Of a stretch of DNA of 5,052 nt, positions 1 to 5,052 are shown piece by piece (position 1 is the stretch's first letter; every line of letters begins with the position of its first letter). The notes beneath the pieces were generated by a model. The model made no database searches and was not told the DNA's origin. It was given only the letters and a program-made list of their open reading frames with translations. The DNA is taken from contig CALIQN010000102.1 of the NCBI GenBank assembly GCA_938044045.1, positions 1-5,052 on the forward strand, given 5' to 3'. Position numbers and translations under genes: made by a program. This stretch comes from an uncultured Peptococcaceae bacterium. Its GTDB lineage: Bacteria > Bacillota > Peptococcia > Peptococcales > Peptococcaceae.

Positions 1-132
1 AGTGAAAATAAGTTGGGAGATGAAGTGCGTTTTGGATTTTATAGAGGAGAAGTGAAATTCAGGGAAGCAAGATTCAAGGAAGCAAAAAAAGAAAAAAGAA
101 AAATAGAAATAATATATTTAAAGGAGAGTTAG
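1..132 (+). CDS. C-terminal end of an unidentified upstream gene (partial)
   Basis: The first reading frame stays open for 43 codons from the window edge and stops at TAG 130-132, while the other two plus frames are broken by several stops, so this is probably the tail of a real gene. The visible tail is strongly basic and charged, with a lysine/arginine/glutamate-rich stretch at about residues 18-37, and ends in IEIIYLKES. It contains no membrane segment. The stop lies one base before the GTG of the next gene, whose ribosome binding site is inside this tail, so the two are probably translationally coupled in one operon. I do not recognise the family, and too little is present to assign a function. 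Confidence 0.6.
   Translation, partial: SENKLGDEVRFGFYRGEVKFREARFKEAKKEKRKIEIIYLKES
121..126 (+). promoter_or_regulatory. Ribosome binding site selecting the GTG start at 134
   Basis: AAGGAG lies 7 bases before GTG 134. It decides the start of the SAF protein gene: there is no in-frame ATG or TTG near it, and the same frame has stops just upstream, including TAA at 113-115 or nearby. The site overlaps the end of the preceding gene. Confidence 0.75.
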
Positions 133-133
133 T

Positions 134-694
134 GTGGTAGATAGAGAGTATAGAGATTTATCTGATGAGGTATATAGGATAGATAGGTTAAAAGGAAAAG
201 ATATAAAAGAAGGCGAAAAAATCACTGGAGAAAACATTAAAGAAGTCAGTTTTCCAGTTGGTTATTATGATGCTGAACAAATTGTCTCTCTTGATGAGGT
301 GACAGGACAATTTGCTTTAGGTGATATTTACAAAAAAGATGTTATTACTGCCCGAAAAATAAGCGATAAAAGTACTCAACAGCGTTATGTAAGTAATGTT
401 ACTGCCATCACTGTAAAAACCTTATCTAGTGGTGCTGGTGGTAACATTAAAGCTGGAGATAGGGTTAAAATTTATGGTTCTTTAAAAGAAAGTGGTGATA
501 TTGTTTCACCTTCAGAGCTTTCAAACATGGTAGTAGTTGATGTAAAAAAATCAGATGGTACAAAAATTGAAAATGAGACAGGTATTCCTGCTGTTATTGT
601 CTTTGAGACAAATAATAATCAAGCAAAAGCATTGATTGCTTTGGAATATCAAGCAGAAATACATTTAGAGCGATTAAAAGCATCTAATCAGTAA
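134..694 (+). CDS. SAF domain protein, CpaB/RcpC-like, conjugation-associated
   Basis: This 186-aa protein shows a SAF-type domain at about residues 12-77. A hydrophobic strand leads into GKDIKEGEKIT, matching the 'DI-x-G-x-xIT' hallmark, and a second copy of the pattern follows at LGDIYKKDVIT (62-72). Residues 88-184 resemble the RcpC/CpaB C-terminal domain: AITVKTLSSGAGGNIKAGDRVKIYG, then a beta-rich region ending in NNQAKALIALEYQAEIHL. In known families such proteins assist assembly of Flp pili, and relatives are common in Firmicute conjugative elements; a role in building the surface part of the transfer machine is inferred. The GTG start is supported by an AAGGAG site 7 bases upstream and by stops above it in frame. 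Oddly, the usual N-terminal membrane helix or signal peptide is absent: the first 15 residues are charged. The gene is followed directly by an intrinsic terminator. The SAF call is fairly sure; the biological role is not. Confidence 0.75.
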   Translation: MVDREYRDLSDEVYRIDRLKGKDIKEGEKITGENIKEVSFPVGYYDAEQIVSLDEVTGQFALGDIYKKDVITARKISDKSTQQRYVSNVTAITVKTLSSGAGGNIKAGDRVKIYGSLKESGDIVSPSELSNMVVVDVKKSDGTKIENETGIPAVIVFETNNNQAKALIALEYQAEIHLERLKASNQ

Positions 695-707
695 GATGTA
701 TCACTCT

Positions 708-741
708 AAAGCCCCCTTAATAAATTTATTAAGGGGGCTTT
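708..741 (+). terminator. Intrinsic terminator, perfect 34-base palindrome
   Basis: Positions 708-724 are the exact reverse complement of 725-741, with a GC-rich AGCCCCC/GGGGGCT base to the stem and an AT-rich centre (TTAATAAATTTATTAA). A run of seven T (739-745) follows the GC part of the stem. This is a textbook rho-independent terminator on the plus strand; on the minus strand the T-tract is only three bases, so it should work mainly in one direction. It begins 13 bases after the stop of the SAF gene and ends 29 bases before the start of the Toprim gene. Confidence 0.9.
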
Positions 742-753
742 TTTTATTTCACT

Positions 754-765
754 AAAGGAGGTGAT
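754..765 (+). promoter_or_regulatory. Unusually extended Shine-Dalgarno site for the Toprim gene
   Basis: AAAGGAGGTGAT matches the complement of the 16S rRNA 3' end over 12 consecutive bases. The GGAGG core lies 9 bases before ATG 771. Other sites in the window pair over about 4-7 bases, so this is by far the strongest, and it firmly sets the start of the gene. Confidence 0.85.
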
Positions 766-770
766 AGATC

Positions 771-1760
771 ATGGAAGCATATAGTTACTACCAACGAAGA
801 AAACACGAAGCAGAAAAGCTGTCAATTATTGATGTTGCTAGACAGTTTGGTGATGAATTTGAAAAACTTTCTAACCATGAATATAAAGTTAAAGGCTATG
901 GTGGCTTAGTAATTAATTCTGTAAAGAATAATTTTTATTGGTTTAGTGAAAATAAAGGGGGTGGGGTTTTACAATTCTTAAATTATGTTCATGGCTTGAG
1001 CCACATTGAAGCACTAAATATTTTACTGGGAGATCCTAAAACCGGAGAGAGAAAAAAGGTAATTCAGTCGCACTTAAAGCCTGAAGTACAATCTAGAGAA
1101 CCTAGGCAAGTAAAAATATTTTTTTTGCCACCAAAAATTCCAGGAAAATACAAAAACCTTTATGCCTATCTTCTTCAGACGAGGAAGATACATAAGGATG
1201 TTGTTTCTTATTATGTTCATCAAAGAGATATTTATGAAAACAACAAACACTCTATTGTGTTTGTTGGAAAAGATGAAACAGGTAAGGAGAGGAGTGCTTC
1301 CTGGCGTTTCACTAGCTCAAATCAAAACTTTAAAATAAGGGGCTGTGTGGAAGGAAGCGATAAAAACTATCCTTTCGCTAAAAAAGGGTTATCGAACACA
1401 GTGTATGTTTTTGAATCACCAATTGACCTAATGAGCTTCCAATCTTTTAAATTACTAAAAGATGGAAAAAAGTTTGCTGTTGAAAATCTACAGTCTCATT
1501 ACATTAGTCTCGATGGATTGGCGACAAAAGGACTAGATGGCTATTTAGAGCGTGAAAAAGATATTTCTAATATAGTTTTTTGCTTAGACAATGACCGAGA
1601 CGGTATAAAGGCTAAAAATAATTATACCAAGCATTACAAGACACTTGGTTATAATGTTTTTTCAGTGAATTTACCAGAAGGGGTAAAAGACTGGAATGAA
1701 TTTTTAGTCAAGGAAGAAAATGTCAGAGAGAAATCTAAAAACTATGATATGGAGCATTAA
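771..1760 (+). CDS. DUF3991/Toprim domain protein, primase-like
   Basis: This 329-aa protein follows the layout of the DUF3991-Toprim proteins found in Firmicute conjugative elements and appears full length for that family. Residues 15-88 look like a degenerate DnaG CHC2-type zinc-finger fold (GGLVINSVKNNFYWFSENKGGGVLQFL) that has lost every cysteine. Residues 117-205 fit DUF3991 (LYAYLLQTRKIHKDVVSYYV, then SIVFVGKDETGKERSASWR). The Toprim domain spans about 209-315, with the acidic catalytic set intact: E215 in VYVFESPIDLMSF, the D273-N274-D275-R276-D277-G278 motif after IVFCL, and a closing KDWNEFL (306-312). Toprim domains carry Mg-dependent nucleotidyl or phosphodiester chemistry in primases and topoisomerases. 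A role in priming or processing the transferred strand is inferred, since no helicase or separate polymerase domain is present. The gene follows a terminator and sits 2 bases before the next gene. Confidence 0.85.
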   Translation: MEAYSYYQRRKHEAEKLSIIDVARQFGDEFEKLSNHEYKVKGYGGLVINSVKNNFYWFSENKGGGVLQFLNYVHGLSHIEALNILLGDPKTGERKKVIQSHLKPEVQSREPRQVKIFFLPPKIPGKYKNLYAYLLQTRKIHKDVVSYYVHQRDIYENNKHSIVFVGKDETGKERSASWRFTSSNQNFKIRGCVEGSDKNYPFAKKGLSNTVYVFESPIDLMSFQSFKLLKDGKKFAVENLQSHYISLDGLATKGLDGYLEREKDISNIVFCLDNDRDGIKAKNNYTKHYKTLGYNVFSVNLPEGVKDWNEFLVKEENVREKSKNYDMEH

Positions 1761-1762
1761 AT

Positions 1763-2188
1763 ATGAAAAAATTTCTGTTAAAAATTCTCTGGAGTTTTCT
1801 TATAGGACTTTTGCCAAGTTTGATATTAGCGACTGTTATGACGAAGTCTTTAATGGAAATAGGGATAGAGACTTGTACTTGGCAACAGGCTTTTAGGGAG
1901 ATATTTTCTACAGAGCATATTAAACTAACATTTTTAATGATACTAGGTGGTGCTAGTGCAGTTTATATTTTTGTTTTTGATCGTTTTGATTATTCAACAA
2001 AAGAGATTGAAATTGCTCATAATATTTCTATTCCAGAACCCCATGGACAGGGACAATATGGTAAAGCATGGTTTATGAAAGAAGAAGAAAAAGAAAAAGA
2101 ATATCCTTTACAGATCTTAAAACAAGACACTGTAAAGGATATTTTAGATCAAGTAAACAAAGAGGAAATTGATGATGAAATATATTAA
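1763..2188 (+). CDS. Membrane anchor half of a split VirD4/TraG coupling protein
   Basis: This 141-aa protein has two membrane helices at about residues 5-27 and 54-73, separated by a short presumably external loop. A cytoplasmic tail follows with GQGQYGKAW at 95-103 and a glutamate/lysine-rich stretch at 106-113. That is the plan of the N-terminal part of VirD4/TraG coupling proteins: two helices, then a conserved 'GxGxxGxAxW' segment just ahead of the ATPase domain. The next gene encodes a VirD4 ATPase that lacks exactly this part. I therefore read it as the anchor of a two-piece coupling protein that would hold the motor at the membrane channel. The start at ATG 1763 has GGAG at 1751-1754, 8 bases upstream, inside the end of the Toprim gene. 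The stop lies within the next gene (17-base overlap). The match comes from motif memory and context rather than alignment; the alternative is an unrelated small membrane protein. Confidence 0.7.
   Translation: MKKFLLKILWSFLIGLLPSLILATVMTKSLMEIGIETCTWQQAFREIFSTEHIKLTFLMILGGASAVYIFVFDRFDYSTKEIEIAHNISIPEPHGQGQYGKAWFMKEEEKEKEYPLQILKQDTVKDILDQVNKEEIDDEIY
2161..2165 (+). promoter_or_regulatory. Ribosome binding site for the VirD4 ATPase gene
   Basis: AGAGG lies 6 bases before ATG 2172 and 9 before ATG 2175, both in frame, so either may be used. It lies inside the end of the anchor gene, suggesting translational coupling. An AAGGAGG at 2191-2197 is stronger, but the only nearby start, ATG 2199, is too close to it; there it encodes KKGG within the protein. 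Confidence 0.5.
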
Positions 2189-3650
2189 GAAAGGAGGAAT
2201 GCTTTTAGATTATGTTTTAAAAAAGAACGATGTAGGATTTAGGGCAGTTACTGGAAATCATCATACTTTAACTGTCGGATCAACTCGATCAGGGAAGACA
2301 AGGTGTTTTGTTCTTCCTTCTATTGGTATTTTAGGTCTAGCTTTAGAGAGTATGATAATCTCTGACCCTAAGGGTGAGCTATATGAGTATACTTCACCAT
2401 TTTTAAGAAGTTTAGGTTATGATGTTTGGGTTTTAGATTTTAAGAATCAACGTTACAGTCAAAGATATAATCTTTTACAATCTGTTATTGAAGCAATGGA
2501 TGAGATGGATATGCCAAGAGCTATCGATAAAGTTTGGGACTTATGTAACATGTTTGTCCCTAAAGACGCTCATGGCGAAAAAATTTGGTCAAATGGGGAA
2601 ATGAGTATTTTAGCAACAGCAATTATGTCTGTTGTTTATGATAATCGCCGGCCTGATAGTAGAAAATATCAAAATATGACGAATGTTTATCATTTTATTG
2701 CTAGAATGTGCCGTATTACAGCAACAGATGATGGTAGAGAATATATACCATTAGCTTTGTATATTGATGATTTAATGAAAAAACAACCCAATCATCCTGC
2801 TATAGGATTAGCAGATATTTCCTTTTTATCTCCAGAGCGAATGCGTGCAAGCTTTTATGCTTCAGCCTTAACAACATTACAACTCTATACAAGTGTTGGC
2901 GTTTATAATATTACTTGTGATTCCGACTTTAAAGCCAAGGATTTTGGTTTAAAACCAACAGTACTTTACTTTATCTTACCTGATGAGAAAGAAACCTATT
3001 ATCCTATTGTTAGTACTATTGTTGATCAAATTTACACTGAATTAGTCAGTGTAGCGGATAGAATGGGTGGAGTTCTACCTAATAGAGTTAATTTTATCTT
3101 AGATGAATTTGGGAATTTTAGTAAAATCCCAAGCTTTAATGCTAAGATGACCGCAGGAGCAGGACGAGGAATTAGATTAAATATGTTCTTACAAGGTTTT
3201 ATGCAACTTGAAGAGAAGTATGGAAAAGAAAGTGCGAAAATCATCTTAGGTAATTGTGAATATCTTATCTATTTACGTTCTACTGATTTAGCAACACTTG
3301 AAGAAATCAGTAAGTTACTAGATAACTACACAACAAGGAGCTATACAACTGGAGGTTCGATTCAGAATAGAAAAAGTAGTAGCAACTTCAACCTTAACTT
3401 GGTAGGACGAAGATTAATGACAGTAGATGATATTAAAAAATTAAGACGACCAGATACCCTTGTTATTTCTAGTCATGACCCAATGATTACCCATTGTCCA
3501 GATATTTCTAAAACGGTCTTCAATGATTTTTTTGGAATGGGTGATGAGGAACATAATATTAATTTAAGACAAAAACGATTTAATGATCGGCCAATGTACT
3601 TTATGAAAGACATTGAAATTTGGAATATAGCAGATAATTACACAAATTAA
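2172..3650 (+). CDS. VirD4/TraG-family conjugative coupling ATPase, soluble part
   Basis: This 492-aa protein is a type IV coupling protein: the hexameric ATPase that brings the relaxase-bound strand to the secretion channel and drives it across. Visible motifs, numbered from ATG 2172, are Walker A GSTRSGKT (36-43), the family motif ISDPKGELYEY (63-73), Walker B FILDEFGNF with D311-E312, the conserved GAGRGIR (329-335), LQGFMQLEEKYG soon after, and LGNCEYLIYL around 359-368. The C-terminal part (LVGRRLMTVDDI, then FFGMGDEEHN) is also typical of Gram-positive members. There is no membrane helix: Walker A starts only 36 residues in, whereas family members of about 600 aa have two helices first. 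Those helices are encoded by the overlapping upstream gene. ATG 2172 was chosen for its spacing to AGAGG; TTG 2169 and ATG 2175 are alternatives. The gene is 16 bases from the pilin-like gene, within a transfer operon. The family call is very secure. Confidence 0.95.
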   Translation: MMKYIKKGGMLLDYVLKKNDVGFRAVTGNHHTLTVGSTRSGKTRCFVLPSIGILGLALESMIISDPKGELYEYTSPFLRSLGYDVWVLDFKNQRYSQRYNLLQSVIEAMDEMDMPRAIDKVWDLCNMFVPKDAHGEKIWSNGEMSILATAIMSVVYDNRRPDSRKYQNMTNVYHFIARMCRITATDDGREYIPLALYIDDLMKKQPNHPAIGLADISFLSPERMRASFYASALTTLQLYTSVGVYNITCDSDFKAKDFGLKPTVLYFILPDEKETYYPIVSTIVDQIYTELVSVADRMGGVLPNRVNFILDEFGNFSKIPSFNAKMTAGAGRGIRLNMFLQGFMQLEEKYGKESAKIILGNCEYLIYLRSTDLATLEEISKLLDNYTTRSYTTGGSIQNRKSSSNFNLNLVGRRLMTVDDIKKLRRPDTLVISSHDPMITHCPDISKTVFNDFFGMGDEEHNINLRQKRFNDRPMYFMKDIEIWNIADNYTN

Positions 3651-3666
3651 GATTGGAGAGTAAACA

Positions 3667-3999
3667 ATGAAGAGACTTAAACATTTAAAACAATATATTT
3701 TTTTAGTGATAACACTAGTATTTTTAATGATGTCAGACACTGCTTGGGCAGCAGGGGAAGCAATTGAAAAATTGAAGACAGGTTCATTAAATTTAATGAA
3801 TGATTCTTATGCAGCACTTATGGTTATCATTCCTGCTGCCGCAGGGCTAGTGGTTGGATATTCAGCATTTAGAGTAAAAATGGGTGATGAACAGGAAAAG
3901 AAAATTTGGAGCAATCGTATAAAAACTGCATTTGTTTTTGCTGTGGTTGGTATGTTGGCTATGACAATTGTTAAAACAATTTTGTCTTACTTTAAATAA
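3667..3999 (+). CDS. VirB2/TrbC-like pilin-type conjugation protein
   Basis: This 110-aa protein has a clear signal peptide: basic MKRLKHLK, a hydrophobic core at about 10-22, and an AWA-A cleavage motif at 26-29. The predicted mature protein of about 82 aa has two hydrophobic segments (about 49-68 and 88-107) joined by a charged loop containing GDEQEKK (73-79). That is the plan of VirB2/TrbC pilins and of the small pilin-like proteins (Maff2 or Mbov_0395 type) found between VirD4 and the TrbL-like gene in Gram-positive conjugative elements. Its position here, right after the coupling ATPase and before a TrbL-like gene, agrees. It probably forms part of the transfer channel in the cell membrane; Gram-positive systems generally lack long conjugative pili. 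GGAGAG (3655-3660) lies 6 bases before ATG 3667. The architecture is secure; which named family it belongs to is not. Confidence 0.75.
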   Translation: MKRLKHLKQYIFLVITLVFLMMSDTAWAAGEAIEKLKTGSLNLMNDSYAALMVIIPAAAGLVVGYSAFRVKMGDEQEKKIWSNRIKTAFVFAVVGMLAMTIVKTILSYFK

Positions 4000-4021
4000 A
4001 AAATAAAAAGTAGGGATTACT

Positions 4022-4849
4022 ATGGATTTATTTTCCTATTTGTTCACTCAAATGATGAGTAATTTGTATACAAGTGTTTCAGAGCAATTATTTGAAAGCT
4101 CAAAGGGACACTTCCAAAATCTAGCACAGCTAGTATTTTTAATTGAGGAGAGAATTGGTGATATTACAGGGATTTCTATTAATAATATGATTGATCTCTT
4201 TTTTCAGTTTGGTGTTTCACTGATCATTTTAAAGTTTTTATATCGTGGTTTTATGATTTATATTGTTGGAATAGATGGGGATGATACAGCATCGGTGGAA
4301 GGACTAGTATTAAGTTTTGCTAAAGCGATTATTTTAGCAGCAACTTTTCCAATATTATATGATGCGTTGATAAATATAACCATGAAACTAATTAATGACT
4401 TGGGTGTGAAAATCCAAGCCGATTCAAACGTTTTTGGAGCAATTGATTCTCTGTGGGTAGCTGTAGTTGCAATTGTGTGGCTAATATGTTACTTCATATT
4501 TAGGCTACAGATGGTGAAAACAGGTGTAGAAATGTTAATCCTACGCATAGGATTTCCTTTAGCGTGTGTAGGATTAATGGATAGTGATGGTGGAATTTTT
4601 ACTGTTTACTCAAAAAAATTCTTCCAGATTGCTGTTGGGGTAGTCGTGCAAATTACACTAGTCCAATTAAGCATCTCCCTAGCACTTGGAGGTGACCCTA
4701 TTATCTCTATTGCAGTATTGATTTCAGCACTTAAAGCACCAAACTTCTTAAGAGAGTTTATGCTGACTGGTGCAGGAACCGGTGGTGGAGGTCTGAGCAG
4801 TAAAATTCATGCGATGTCTTCTCTAAAACGTTTATTAACTAAAAGGTAA
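4022..4849 (+). CDS. TrbL/VirB6-like polytopic membrane protein of the transfer channel
   Basis: This 275-aa protein has a hydrophilic, probably amphipathic N-terminus (about 1-50) and then five or six hydrophobic segments at about 56-82, 94-116, 142-162, 167-186, 199-222 and 227-239. The C-terminus is cytoplasm-like: APNFLREFMLTGAG, a glycine-rich stretch (GTGGGG, 252-257) and a basic end. Layout, size and the 'alanine-proline-x-phenylalanine ... glycine-rich' ending fit the TrbL/VirB6-type proteins of Firmicute conjugative elements, which form the inner-membrane core of the type IV channel. The position right after VirD4 and a pilin-like gene supports this. No enzymatic motif is seen. The binding site is weak (AGGGA 4012-4016, 5 bases before ATG 4022), the weakest in the window. 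The gap to the previous gene is 22 bases. The membrane-channel call is good; the exact subfamily is uncertain. Confidence 0.75.
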   Translation: MDLFSYLFTQMMSNLYTSVSEQLFESSKGHFQNLAQLVFLIEERIGDITGISINNMIDLFFQFGVSLIILKFLYRGFMIYIVGIDGDDTASVEGLVLSFAKAIILAATFPILYDALINITMKLINDLGVKIQADSNVFGAIDSLWVAVVAIVWLICYFIFRLQMVKTGVEMLILRIGFPLACVGLMDSDGGIFTVYSKKFFQIAVGVVVQITLVQLSISLALGGDPIISIAVLISALKAPNFLREFMLTGAGTGGGGLSSKIHAMSSLKRLLTKR

Positions 4850-4876
4850 TAGGGCTAGTTTAGTAAATTAGCCCTA
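4850..4876 (+). terminator. Hairpin after the TrbL-like gene, possible weak terminator or attenuator
   Basis: TAGGGCTAGTTT (4850-4861) pairs with 4865-4876 through 12 base pairs, one of them G-U, around a three-base AGT loop. It starts just after the stop codon. The following tract is CTTTTCTTA, broken by a C, so termination should be partial. The next gene starts 20 bases after the stem, leaving no room for a normal promoter. Confidence 0.55.
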
Positions 4877-4886
4877 CTTTTCTTAT

Positions 4887-4893
4887 GGAGGAG
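4887..4893 (+). promoter_or_regulatory. Ribosome binding site for the right-edge gene
   Basis: GGAGGAG lies 3-5 bases before ATG 4897, just after the hairpin. It is a strong site and supports ATG 4897 as a true start even though the gene is cut by the window edge. Confidence 0.7.
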
Positions 4894-4896
4894 TTT

Positions 4897-5052
4897 ATGC
4901 AATCAGTAAATGAATTAAATAGTTTAATTAATATGCTATTAATTGTTATTGAATCAGGAGTAGGCTTACGTATCCTTTTCCTTGGCTTTAAAGGGATTCT
5001 TACAGGTGAAGTTGATGATATTAAAGCTAAAGCTAAAAACAGTGTATTTTTT
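4897..5052 (+). CDS. Small membrane protein, possible second pilin-like subunit (partial, 5' end)
   Basis: The first 52 codons are present and remain open to the window edge. The product begins MQSVNELNSLINM with no basic signal-peptide start, then has a hydrophobic segment at about 9-35 (LLIVIESGVGLRILFLGF), a charged loop (GEVDDIKAKAKN, 37-48), and what looks like the start of another helix (SVFF). This matches the helix-loop-helix plan of the VirB2-like protein encoded at 3667-3999: spaced G-L, F, G-E/D, K, N and F residues line up by eye with its GLVVGYSAFRVKMGDEQ region and beyond. It is likely another small channel component of the transfer system. It does not resemble a PrgI-type protein, which often follows a TrbL-like gene. 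The length and family remain unknown because the gene is cut off. Confidence 0.6.
   Translation, partial: MQSVNELNSLINMLLIVIESGVGLRILFLGFKGILTGEVDDIKAKAKNSVFF

Noticed and set aside
100..125. AT-rich stretch resembling a -10 promoter element before the SAF gene
   Set aside because: It lies inside the open frame of the upstream gene and no -35 element with suitable spacing is visible. In such AT-rich DNA, TATA-like words are expected by chance.
708..741. Palindrome as an operator or resolution site
   Set aside because: The GC-rich stem base followed by seven T fits an intrinsic terminator best. No second copy is seen in the window.
2080..2102. Repeated GAAGAAGAAAAAG-type purine tract as a repeat or origin element
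   Set aside because: It simply encodes the glutamate/lysine-rich part of the anchor protein tail and has no regular unit.
2169..2190. Programmed ribosomal frameshift joining the anchor and ATPase
   Set aside because: Joining needs a +1 shift at TAT TAA. Tyrosine tRNA would re-pair poorly with ATT, there is no classic slippery codon such as CTT or TTT before the stop, and the only nearby purine-rich element has ordinary start spacing. Independent starts at ATG 2172 or 2175 explain the overlap better.
2199..2201. ATG 2199 as the true start of the VirD4 ATPase, using AAGGAGG at 2191-2197
   Set aside because: Only one base separates the site from the ATG, too close for initiation. The earlier ATGs have acceptable spacing to AGAGG.
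3032..3244. 70-codon open frame on the minus strand
   Set aside because: It lies opposite the Walker B region of the VirD4 ATPase, which is clearly coding on the plus strand. It has no supporting binding site or recognisable family and is a shadow of the real gene.

Overview
This window is an AT-rich stretch with strong Shine-Dalgarno sites (one matches the anti-SD over 12 bases). All genes lie on the plus strand and are tightly packed. The gene content is that of the transfer module of a Gram-positive conjugative element: an integrative conjugative element, conjugative transposon or conjugative plasmid of a low-GC Bacillota host. The genus cannot be fixed from the sequence. No relaxase, integrase, origin, attachment site, tRNA, CRISPR array or insertion sequence is visible.

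Layout, left to right: (1) the last 43 codons of an unidentified, lysine-rich upstream gene (1-132); (2) a SAF/CpaB-like protein starting at GTG 134; (3) a strong intrinsic terminator made of a perfect 34-base palindrome (708-741); (4) a DUF3991/Toprim primase-like protein (771-1760) with a near-ideal ribosome binding site; (5) a 141-aa two-helix membrane protein (1763-2188) that looks like the detached N-terminal anchor of a VirD4/TraG coupling protein; (6) the soluble VirD4/TraG ATPase (2172-3650), overlapping its anchor gene by 17 bases; (7) a VirB2/TrbC-like pilin-type protein with a signal peptide (3667-3999); (8) a TrbL/VirB6-like polytopic membrane protein (4022-4849); (9) a hairpin (4850-4876) resembling a weak terminator or attenuator; (10) the start of a second small membrane protein (4897 to the window end) with the same helix-charged loop-helix plan as the pilin-like protein. 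No stretch over 300 bases lacks a gene.

Functionally, genes 5-8 and probably 10 are parts of a type IV secretion channel. The VirD4 pair would deliver the relaxase-DNA complex to the pore, the TrbL/VirB6-like protein would form the inner-membrane core, and the small two-helix proteins would be pilin-like channel subunits. The Toprim protein probably acts on DNA during transfer or establishment, and the SAF protein probably acts at the cell surface or in assembly. A VirB4 ATPase and a cell-wall hydrolase would be expected further right but are outside the window.

Most noteworthy: the coupling protein is split into anchor and motor genes, and one extra AT unit at the junction would fuse them into a single frame of about 629 aa. 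In addition, an intrinsic terminator sits inside the operon with no obvious promoter after it, the SAF protein has no membrane anchor, and two pilin-like small proteins flank the TrbL-like gene.
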